Assembly (NCBI GenBank): GCA_029945495.1
Contig: JAQSCR010000005.1
Location: forward strand, 1-5,930
DNA length: 5,930 bases
Reading direction: 5' to 3'
Source: Pseudolabrys sp.
Lineage (GTDB): Bacteria > Pseudomonadota > Alphaproteobacteria > Rhizobiales > Xanthobacteraceae
Shown here in pieces: positions 1-5,930 of this stretch. The number at the start of each line of letters is the position of its first letter. Positions within the stretch are counted from its first letter, which is position 1. The notes beneath the pieces are model-generated. The model was not told where the DNA came from. It saw only the letters and a list, made by a program, of their open reading frames with translations, and searched no databases. The position numbers were made by a program, and so were the translations under genes.

Positions 1-124
1 CCAGCGCGGGCGCGATCATGCGGCAGGGGCCGCACCATGCCGCCCAGAAATCGACAACGACCGGCTCGGCCGATTTGAGAACATCTGCGTCAAAGCCTGC
101 ATCTGTGGTTTTGCCGACGGCCAT
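1..124 (-). CDS. trxA: Thioredoxin TrxA, N-terminal part (3' end beyond the window)
   Basis: Thioredoxin is a small cytoplasmic disulfide reductase. It is recharged by thioredoxin reductase and NADPH and serves ribonucleotide reductase, PAPS/methionine sulfoxide reductases and general protein repair. The 41 visible residues begin MAVGKTTDAGFDADVL and run into VVVDFWAAWCGPCRMIAPAL. The redox pair is C31 and C34 in the WCGPC motif. D25 matches the buried aspartate of E. coli TrxA, and P39 lies on the helix after the active site. The residue before W30 is alanine, where many TrxA have glutamate (WAEWCGPC); this is a mild variation. The start at 124 fits the usual alphaproteobacterial TrxA N-terminus (MAVGK-type) and has an AAAGGG seven bases upstream. 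A full protein would be about 106 residues, so roughly 60% is missing only because the window ends. It lies 97 bases downstream of addA on the same strand. The family call is secure. Confidence 0.96.
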   Translation of the reverse strand, partial: MAVGKTTDAGFDADVLKSAEPVVVDFWAAWCGPCRMIAPAL

Positions 125-131
125 GGGAAGA

Positions 132-137
132 CCCTTT
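132..137 (-). promoter_or_regulatory. Shine-Dalgarno-like site of trxA
   Basis: On the minus strand AAAGGG lies seven bases before the ATG at 124. This is a usable though imperfect match to the anti-Shine-Dalgarno sequence, and it supports that ATG as the start. No better-placed in-frame start is seen upstream. Confidence 0.6.
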
Positions 138-150
138 GCTATTTCATGCG

Positions 151-172
151 GCGGGGCGAGGAATCGCCCCGC
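151..172 (-). promoter_or_regulatory. Perfect 9-bp GC-rich hairpin between addA and trxA
   Basis: On the minus strand GCGGGGCGA, a TTCC loop and TCGCCCCGC form an uninterrupted 9-bp stem with a 4-base loop. It starts 49 bases after the addA stop and ends 26 bases before the trxA start. No run of T follows it on either strand, so it is not a classical intrinsic terminator. It could be a weak or T-less terminator or attenuator for the add transcript, a barrier that protects the trxA message from 3' exonucleases, or a structured leader for trxA. The inverted repeat is directly seen; the role is inferred. Confidence 0.5.
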
Positions 173-188
173 GAATTGCGAGGCTGCG

Positions 189-217
189 AACCTATGAACG
201 GTACCCTCTAGCGTCAA
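189..217 (-). promoter_or_regulatory. Candidate sigma-70-type promoter for trxA
   Basis: On the minus strand TTGACG (217-212) is followed after exactly 17 bases by TAGGTT (194-189). The first element matches 5 of 6 bases of the -35 consensus and the second matches 3 of 6 of the -10 consensus. The -35 box starts only four bases after the addA stop codon, so the site lies wholly in non-coding DNA. A transcript would start near 182 and would carry the 151-172 hairpin in a leader of about 60 bases. An own promoter would make sense for trxA, since thioredoxin is needed in far larger amounts than AddAB. The weak -10 keeps this a candidate only. Confidence 0.35.
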
Positions 218-221
218 GGCG

Positions 222-3200
222 CTATCGCGCGGACGTGACCGGCGTTAGCGCCCTATCCAGCGCCTCGGCGGAAATCTCCATGAGATCAGGCACTTCGGTC
301 CAGAGCAGCGCGGCGCGGATGGGCCGGTCCGGATACAGTTTCGCCAGGACGGCGCGGTAAAGCGCGAGCTGGCGGACATAAGATGGCGGCACCTCGTCCA
401 GGCTGCGCGGTGGCGGCCGGTTGGTCTTGAAATCGCCGATCAGCACAAAATCGCGGGTCACCGCCAGGCGGTCGACCTGGCCGGATACCAGCAAGGTCTG
501 GCCGGCGCTCTTGAGCCGGCCGACGATCGGCACTTCGGCGCGGCTGCCGGGGGCGAACAGTTCGCCGAAGCGCGGGTCGTCGAGGACGGCGATAACCTGA
601 TCGGCGAGCTTCGCTCGATCCTCAGGCGGCAGCTTGGCGCCGGCGCGCGCCAGATAATCCTGCGCCGCCTTGCGCCGCTCGTCGCTGGCGATGCCGGGCA
701 GCGACTGCATCAGCCGGTGCACCAGCGAACCGCGCAGCAGCGCAGATCCGGCGCCGGCGGCCGCCAGCGGGCGGACATCGTCGTCGAGCGCGCCGGACGG
801 CGTCACCGTGCGCGTGGCCTGCTGCTCGCGCGGCGCACCTTGCGTGAGCCAAGGCGGCAGGGCGACGGCCTTCGCGGCTTGCTTGTCGTCGGTTGTTGCG
901 GTCTGCGCCGGCGGCGTCTCGCCCTTGCGATAGCGCAGCACTTCGCCGTCGCCATCGTCGGCCGGTTCGGCGACGCAATCGCCGCTCAGTGCATCGCTGA
1001 CCAGCTGATACCAGCAGCCGTCCGGAATCTTGTTGGCGCCTTTGGCGCCGCAGACGATCAGCCGTTCGGCGGCGCGCGTCATCGCCACGTACAAGAGGCG
1101 GCGATATTCGTCGCGCGCCTCCTGTTGCGCGGTCAGCCGCGCGACGGTCATCGGGCCGATGTCTTCCTTCTGGCCGCGCGCCCAGGCAATGGCGCCGCCG
1201 CCCAGCGGCAGTAGCCGGGGGTCCTGCTTGCCGGTCGGCTTGCCGACGGTGTCGGCCAAGATCACGGTGTTGGCCTCGAGACCCTTGGCGCCGTGCACGG
1301 TCATCACCCGCACTTCGTCGCGCGCCAGCTCCATGTCGCGGCGTACTTCGCTTTGCGCCGCGCGCAGCCAGGCGACGAAGCCTTGCAGCGACGGCGTCTG
1401 CTGGCTTTCATAGGTGAGGGAGAGATTAAGAAACTCGTCGAGCGCGTCGTTGGCTTCCGGGCCGAGCCGGGCGAGGAAGTTGGCGCGGCCGCGCCGCGCC
1501 CCCAGCATATGCGCGAAAAACGCAAACGGCGTCAGCCGGCGCGCGGCGTCCCCGAGTTCATCGAGCGCACCCGATGTCGCGGCGAAGGCGGCATCGTCGT
1601 TCACTTTGGCGCGCAGCGAGGCGCGCAACGAGCCTTGGCGCTCCCACGCCAAGGTGAACAACTGGTCTTCGTTGACGCCGAGCAGCGGCGACTTCAGCAC
1701 CCCGGCCAGCGCCAGATCGTCGTTCGGCAGCAGCAGCGCGTCGGCTAGTGCCATCAAATCCATCACCGCGATATGCTCGGTCAGCACCAGCCGGTCGGCG
1801 CCGGCGACCGGCACGCCTTCGCTCTTGAGCGCGCGGATGATCGCCTCGAACAAAGGCCCGCGCTGGCGCACCAGCACCAGCACGTCGCCGGCCTTCAGCC
1901 CGCGCGCCATCCAGAACTTGACCTGTTTGGCGATTCTGCGCGCCAGCCGCACGCGCGGACTTTCCTCGCTCTCGGTGTCGAACGGCGCGTCCCAGCCTTC
2001 CATCTCGCGGCGTTCGGCCGGCTCGGCCAACGGCCAGACTTCAACCAGGCCGGGCGCGGCGCCGGGCAGCGACTTATGTTCGGGAATGCCGATATCGTCG
2101 GCGGTAATGCTGGCGTAGATTTCCTTTTCCCGGAAAACCCGATCGACAGAACCGAGCACGCTCTCGCCGGAGCGGAACGAGCTATGAAACTTGAGCTGCT
2201 TCCAGCCCAGTTCCGGTGTGTTGAACTGGCGCGCGAACAGCCGGCGCATCGTATCGAATTCTTTCGGCTGCGCGCCCTGGAACGAGAAGATCGACTGCTT
2301 TTCGTCGCCGACCGCGAATACGGTACGTTTGACGTTGGGCCGCGCGCCGCCAGGCATGAATTCGGAAACGATGGTGCGGATGATCTCCCACTGCTTCGGG
2401 CTGGTGTCCTGCGCCTCGTCGACCAGCACGTGGTCGATGCCGAGATCGAGCTTGTAGAGAACCCAGGCCGCCGACGCGCGCGAAAACAGCGCGATGGTCT
2501 TGTCGATCAGGTCGTCATAGTCGAGCAAAGCGCGGCGCTCTTTCTCGTCGCGGTAGCGCTTGATGACATCGGCGGCGATGGTGACCAGCGCGCGGGTGCG
2601 GTCGCGCGCCGCCACCGCCCGCTCGCGCGCCAGCAGCGCGCAGACGCGATCCTGCTCGCGCTTGAGCCGCTCGAACCAGTCCGAATGATCCTCGACGATG
2701 GCCTTGGTGACGATGTTCTTGCGCGGCGACAATTCGGCGGTGCAGAAAATCCGCAGATAACTGTCGATGCGGTCGCGGCCGAAACTCGTCTGCGCCGCCA
2801 GCAAGGCGTCGATGTGATTCTTGTCGGTCTTGGAACCTGCCTCCAGCACCTCGATCAGCGCCGGCCATTCGGCTTCGGGGATCAGCGACTGCGCGAAGAA
2901 TTCGTGCTCCAGCGATTCAGCGGTGTCCTTCGGATCGAGACCGAAGCCTTGCGACAGCGCATCGATCGCCGCGTCGACGCTGCCGGCGCGCTCGATCCAT
3001 TGCGCGATGGCGTCGCGCTTCCTGATGGCGTCGCCGATCACGTCCTTGAAGGTCTGGTCGGCGGCGACGACGATGGCGGTTTCGAGTGCCTTGCCGAGCG
3101 GACTTTGCGGCGCGGCGGACGCCTCCAGCAACACGTCGAGCGTCAAGCGGTCCAGGAGCTCGGTGGTTTGCGCCTCGTCGAGCACGGTGAAGCGCGCCGC

Positions 3201-3632
3201 GACATTGGCCTCGAATGGAAACTGGTGCAGCAGCCGGGTGCAGAAGGCGTGGATGGTCTGCACCTTCACGCCGCCCGGCGTTTCCAGCGCCGAGGCGAAC
3301 AGCCGCCGGGCGCGGGCGCGCTGCGCCGGGCCAGCGGGCTTGCCGGTTGACGCTTTGATCTTCTCGTCGAGCGCGGCGTCGGGCAGCGTGCTCCATTCGG
3401 CCAAAGTGCCGAACACGCGGTTGGCCATATTGGCGCTGGCCGCCTTGGTAAAGGTGATGCAGAGAATTTTCGCCGGATCGACGCCGCGCAGCAGCAGATT
3501 GATGACGCGCTGCGCCAGCACATGCGTCTTGCCGGAGCCGGCATTGGCGGAGACGAAGGCCGACACGTCCGGATCGGCGGCCGCGACCTGAACGTCGCTC
3601 ACGTCCTTGGGGATGATGCGGGGCGTGCTCAT
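222..3632 (-). CDS. addA: AddA, helicase-nuclease subunit of the AddAB double-strand break repair complex
   Basis: AddA is the ATP-driven 3'-5' helicase of AddAB and carries one of its two nucleases. The complex resects broken DNA ends for RecA loading and homologous recombination. The 1136-residue protein is complete and of usual length for the alphaproteobacterial family. SF1/UvrD-type motifs appear in order: a Q-motif glutamine near Q15, Walker A ANAGSGKT (29-36), motif Ia ITFTKAAS (59-66), motif II VDEAQD (404-409), motif III GDEKQS (442-447), motif IV SFRS (485-488), a DVLVLVRQR strand (583-591), motif V TVHGAKGLE (778-786) and motif VI YVAMTRA (848-854). The C-terminal RecB-type nuclease domain has H972, D1054 in VDR, D1067 and K1069 in DFKTN, and QLALY (1088-1092), so it looks active. 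The start at 3632 was chosen because it places Walker A near the N-terminus and overlaps the addB stop by ATGA. The frame stays open upstream to 4202, but that extension is an Arg-rich shadow of addB. No frameshift is seen. Confidence 0.97.
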   Translation of the reverse strand: MSTPRIIPKDVSDVQVAAADPDVSAFVSANAGSGKTHVLAQRVINLLLRGVDPAKILCITFTKAASANMANRVFGTLAEWSTLPDAALDEKIKASTGKPAGPAQRARARRLFASALETPGGVKVQTIHAFCTRLLHQFPFEANVAARFTVLDEAQTTELLDRLTLDVLLEASAAPQSPLGKALETAIVVAADQTFKDVIGDAIRKRDAIAQWIERAGSVDAAIDALSQGFGLDPKDTAESLEHEFFAQSLIPEAEWPALIEVLEAGSKTDKNHIDALLAAQTSFGRDRIDSYLRIFCTAELSPRKNIVTKAIVEDHSDWFERLKREQDRVCALLARERAVAARDRTRALVTIAADVIKRYRDEKERRALLDYDDLIDKTIALFSRASAAWVLYKLDLGIDHVLVDEAQDTSPKQWEIIRTIVSEFMPGGARPNVKRTVFAVGDEKQSIFSFQGAQPKEFDTMRRLFARQFNTPELGWKQLKFHSSFRSGESVLGSVDRVFREKEIYASITADDIGIPEHKSLPGAAPGLVEVWPLAEPAERREMEGWDAPFDTESEESPRVRLARRIAKQVKFWMARGLKAGDVLVLVRQRGPLFEAIIRALKSEGVPVAGADRLVLTEHIAVMDLMALADALLLPNDDLALAGVLKSPLLGVNEDQLFTLAWERQGSLRASLRAKVNDDAAFAATSGALDELGDAARRLTPFAFFAHMLGARRGRANFLARLGPEANDALDEFLNLSLTYESQQTPSLQGFVAWLRAAQSEVRRDMELARDEVRVMTVHGAKGLEANTVILADTVGKPTGKQDPRLLPLGGGAIAWARGQKEDIGPMTVARLTAQQEARDEYRRLLYVAMTRAAERLIVCGAKGANKIPDGCWYQLVSDALSGDCVAEPADDGDGEVLRYRKGETPPAQTATTDDKQAAKAVALPPWLTQGAPREQQATRTVTPSGALDDDVRPLAAAGAGSALLRGSLVHRLMQSLPGIASDERRKAAQDYLARAGAKLPPEDRAKLADQVIAVLDDPRFGELFAPGSRAEVPIVGRLKSAGQTLLVSGQVDRLAVTRDFVLIGDFKTNRPPPRSLDEVPPSYVRQLALYRAVLAKLYPDRPIRAALLWTEVPDLMEISAEALDRALTPVTSAR

Positions 3633-3643
3633 TCGCCGCCCTC
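3629..3643 (-). promoter_or_regulatory. addB/addA junction: ATGA stop-start overlap with the addA ribosome binding site
   Basis: The addA start ATG (3632-3630) and the addB stop TGA (3631-3629) share the four bases ATGA. GAGGG (3643-3639) lies six bases before the ATG and is a good Shine-Dalgarno sequence. It is written by codons of the Gly/Glu tail of AddB (DEGGE). This layout usually means that ribosomes finishing addB re-initiate on addA, which would help make the two subunits in equal amounts. The overlap is directly seen; coupling is inferred. Confidence 0.8.
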
Positions 3644-5930
3644 GTCGCCGCCGCCACCGAGCGACCATTCCTTGACGCGCGCGAGGTGGTCGTAATCGCC
3701 GTAATGGTTGCTCCACATCGGATGCACCAGCGACAGATACGGCGTCGCGGCGTTTTCGAATGTGGTCGCCAGTTCCTTCAGCCGCGCCAGCGCGTGATCG
3801 GCCTGGATGTCGGGGGTGCCTTCCTTGAAATTGATTTCTTTCGGCTCGCCGGCCGGGTCGCCGCCTTTCAGCGTCACATACGTGATTTCGGAAATGGAGC
3901 CGGGCCGCAAACCCTTGAAGCCGCCTTCGCGCAGGATCGCGCCTTCCAGAGTCAATTGCGGGGCGAGCCCGGTGCGTACCTGCTTCTCGGTGCGGGCGGC
4001 GCCGGTCTTGTAGTCGATGATGGCGTAGCTGCCGTCCTTGCGCCATTCGATGCGGTCGGCGATCGCCGACAACGTGAACTCGCGCTGGCCGACCGGGAAT
4101 TTCACCTCGCCTTTGATCTCGCCGTGCAGTGTGGCGATGCCGTCGCGGCGCGCGCGGTCCCAGCCGACGAACCATTGCGCGATGCGCTGGAAGCGCGGCC
4201 ACCAGAACGCCGTCGCCTCGGGAAAATCGCCGAGCGGTGCGAAGCGCTTCTCGCCGAGTGCCAGTAATTGCCGCTGCGGATCGGCCGGCAGGCCGCCGGC
4301 GAACTGTACGGTGAAATCGCCGATGGCGCCGTGAATGACGGTGCCGCGGTCGCGCGCGCCCGGCGGCGTATCGACGGCGTCGAGCGGATAGAGCCGCAGG
4401 ATATATTTGGCATAGACGGTGTAGGGATCGCGCAGCCAGTCCTCGATCGCCGTCACCGACAGCCGCGACGGCCGCGCCGCGACCGGCGGCGTCGGGCTCG
4501 GCCGCTCGGCCGCCTTGACCGTGGCGGGTTGATCGAGCGCCCGCGTCAACTCAAGCACGCGGTTGCCGCGGGCCAGAACTGTGCCCCAGCGTTCCTTGCC
4601 GGCGAGCGCGGCGATGCGCTGCACGAAGCGCGAGGTCACCGTCGGTGCGCCGGCCAGTTTCGCGGCGCGCGTCAGCACGATTTCGGGCGCGCCCAGGGAT
4701 TGCGCGAAGTCGTGCGCGGAAAGGCCGATGCGGCGTTCCGGCGGATCGAGGCCAAGATCGCGGCGCATCGGCCGCGACAGCCACGGATCGCTGCGCGTTT
4801 CCGGTGGCCATGTCGCTTCGTTCAAGCCGCCGAGCACCAGCAGATCGGCGCTCTGCAAACGCGCTTCGAGCGGGCCGTAAATATGAACGCGCACGTCGCG
4901 GGTTTCCGGGCGGCGCACCACGCGGTCGCCGATCGCCGCGTGGAACAACTCGACGTAATCGCCGCGCGACGCTGACAAACTCTGCGCCGACGGGCTCTCG
5001 ATGATCTTGTCGAGCGCGTCGGCCAGCACCGTACCGTCATTGCCGGCGAAGGCGTCGACGGCGCCATCGGCATCGCGGCCGAGATTGGCAACGACGTCGC
5101 GATGACATTCGGCGAGTGTCGCCAGCTTGTGATCGCCGGCTTTCAAGCTTTCGAGCGGCGCCAAAGCACCCTTCAGTTGTTCGATCAGCGATGCGGCGGC
5201 GTCGAGTTCGCCCCGTTCGATCAGCCAGCGCGGATCGCTGCGATGCATGTTGTCGCGGTTGGCGCGGAAGGTCGCGAGCGCATGGCCAAGGCCTTCGCTG
5301 CCGGGCTTCGGCCGCGGGCCGCGCAGAACGCTGCGCTCAAGCGCGGCGATCGCGCCGTTATGCGCGCCGGCGGCGGCGCCGAGGCGGAGCAAAGGATGCT
5401 TGAGCAGCGCCAGCAAGGTCACCGGCTTGAGGTCGCCCAGCGACGCTTCCGCAGCAAGACGCGCGAAGCGTCCGGCCTGCGTGTCGGGCAAGGGGTCGCC
5501 GCCGGAATCGTCCACCGCGACATCCCAGCGTTCCAGCGCCGCAACGACACGGCGCGCCAAAGCGCGGTCGGGCGTCACCAAAGCGACGGTCTTGCCCGGT
5601 GTGTCGAGCGCCTCGCGCAAGGTGATGGCGATGGCCAGCGCTTCTTCCTCCGGGTTGGCGGCCTCGATCATGCCGACGCTGGCGAGCGCGCGGTCGGTCG
5701 CTGGACCGAAAGCTTGATCGTCGCGCTGCGCCTGCCAGCGGTCGGTGGTGGCGGCTGGCCGCAAGGCCTCGGACACAAGCTTTTCGCGGCCATGCGCCGA
5801 CGGCGCGGCGAGGTTGACGACCTCGTCGCGAGCGATGCCGATGGTGGTCAGCAGCGCCTGCATGGAAAACTGCGCATGGCCGGACGCCGGCGCGCCGTCA
5901 TGCGTCTTGTCGTCGCCATTGCCGGCGATT
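3629..5930 (-). CDS. addB: AddB, second helicase-nuclease subunit of AddAB (5' end beyond the window)
   Basis: AddB is the AddA partner. In studied members it has a helicase-like fold without motor function, takes part in Chi recognition, and holds the second nuclease. The window shows 766 residues. The frame is open to the right edge, so the ATG at 5863 is internal; the conserved-looking HAQFSMQALLTTIG stretch crosses it. Alphaproteobacterial AddB has about 1000 or more residues, so roughly a quarter is missing. Numbering from the first visible codon, the middle holds the family's IYGPLEARLQ, GLNEATWP and PERRIGLSAHDF blocks (about 4740-4890 on the DNA). The RecB-type nuclease domain follows: H533 (VIHG), D625 (ADRIE), D639 and K641 (DYKTG) and Q658 (PQLTLE), all catalytic positions intact. 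The end DYDHLARVKEWS is typical, followed by a short Gly/acidic tail. Only one cysteine is present (AECHRD, near 5104), so the Bacillus-type Fe-S ligands are absent. Known family context and the addA neighbour make the call firm. Confidence 0.95.
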   Translation of the reverse strand, partial: IAGNGDDKTHDGAPASGHAQFSMQALLTTIGIARDEVVNLAAPSAHGREKLVSEALRPAATTDRWQAQRDDQAFGPATDRALASVGMIEAANPEEEALAIAITLREALDTPGKTVALVTPDRALARRVVAALERWDVAVDDSGGDPLPDTQAGRFARLAAEASLGDLKPVTLLALLKHPLLRLGAAAGAHNGAIAALERSVLRGPRPKPGSEGLGHALATFRANRDNMHRSDPRWLIERGELDAAASLIEQLKGALAPLESLKAGDHKLATLAECHRDVVANLGRDADGAVDAFAGNDGTVLADALDKIIESPSAQSLSASRGDYVELFHAAIGDRVVRRPETRDVRVHIYGPLEARLQSADLLVLGGLNEATWPPETRSDPWLSRPMRRDLGLDPPERRIGLSAHDFAQSLGAPEIVLTRAAKLAGAPTVTSRFVQRIAALAGKERWGTVLARGNRVLELTRALDQPATVKAAERPSPTPPVAARPSRLSVTAIEDWLRDPYTVYAKYILRLYPLDAVDTPPGARDRGTVIHGAIGDFTVQFAGGLPADPQRQLLALGEKRFAPLGDFPEATAFWWPRFQRIAQWFVGWDRARRDGIATLHGEIKGEVKFPVGQREFTLSAIADRIEWRKDGSYAIIDYKTGAARTEKQVRTGLAPQLTLEGAILREGGFKGLRPGSISEITYVTLKGGDPAGEPKEINFKEGTPDIQADHALARLKELATTFENAATPYLSLVHPMWSNHYGDYDHLARVKEWSLGGGGDEGGE

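Noticed and set aside
139..147. A two-codon reading frame ATG AAA TAG just upstream of trxA on the minus strand.
   Set aside because: It has no clear ribosome binding site of its own, since the hairpin lies directly before it, and such short frames arise easily by chance.
161..165. A GAATC (GANTC, CcrM methylation) site in the hairpin.
   Set aside because: Other GANTC sites occur inside the genes (for example near 1025, 1932, 2915 and 3948), so this one has no special standing without methylation data.
188..199. A direct repeat GTTC-N4-GTTC (minus strand) in the gap, resembling the alphaproteobacterial LexA box.
   Set aside because: The alphaproteobacterial LexA box has seven bases between the GTTC copies; here there are only four. 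I do not call it an SOS operator.
136..360. A 74-codon plus-strand frame across the gap and the addA 3' end.
   Set aside because: Two thirds of it is antisense to addA, it shows no recognisable domain, and its start lies next to the trxA ribosome binding site on the other strand.
1773..3350. A 525-codon open frame on the plus strand, antisense to addA, plus other plus-strand frames up to about 250 codons.
   Set aside because: They mirror the codon pattern of addA and addB, as expected in high-G+C DNA. The translations are Arg/Ala/Gln-rich with no recognisable domain, and the minus-strand genes carry complete conserved motifs.
3633..4202. A 190-codon N-terminal extension of the addA frame, running upstream inside addB.
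   Set aside because: Its translation is a low-complexity Arg-rich shadow of addB. AddA family proteins start shortly before Walker A, and the ATG at 3632 has both a Shine-Dalgarno sequence and the ATGA overlap.
5861..5863. The ATG at 5863 as the start of addB.
   Set aside because: The frame has no stop between this ATG and the window edge, the upstream residues (HAQFS) continue a conserved AddB stretch, and the family is far longer.

Overview
The window comes from a high-G+C bacterial chromosome, about two thirds G+C by eye. Protein signatures and gene order point to an alphaproteobacterium, most likely Hyphomicrobiales (Rhizobiales), perhaps near the Bradyrhizobium/Rhodopseudomonas branch. 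All three genes lie on the minus strand in the order addB - addA - trxA, an arrangement familiar from that order. The genus cannot be fixed from sequence reading alone.

Layout, in the direction of transcription (right to left). Positions 5930-3629 hold the C-terminal 766 residues of AddB; its N-terminus lies beyond the right edge. Positions 3632-222 hold a complete 1136-residue AddA. The two genes overlap by 4 bases (ATGA), so their translation is probably coupled. A 97-base gap (221-125) follows. It contains a candidate sigma-70-like promoter, a perfect 9-bp GC-rich hairpin and a Shine-Dalgarno-like sequence. Positions 124-1 hold the first 41 codons of a thioredoxin (TrxA) with the WCGPC active site; the rest lies beyond the left edge.

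AddA and AddB together form the AddAB helicase-nuclease. This complex resects double-strand DNA ends and prepares the 3' single strand for RecA, replacing RecBCD in most alphaproteobacteria. AddA carries all the SF1 helicase motifs plus a complete RecB-type nuclease domain. The AddB part seen here carries its own complete RecB-type nuclease domain but lacks the cysteines that bind the iron-sulfur cluster in Bacillus-type AddB. TrxA is a general disulfide reductase. Its gene may be read both from the add transcript and from its own promoter in the gap.

The window is ordinary core-genome sequence. I saw no mobile element, CRISPR array, RNA gene or sign of recent transfer. I did not find a previously undescribed system. 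The points worth a second look are the addA-trxA gap, the addB/addA junction and the missing iron-sulfur ligands in AddB.
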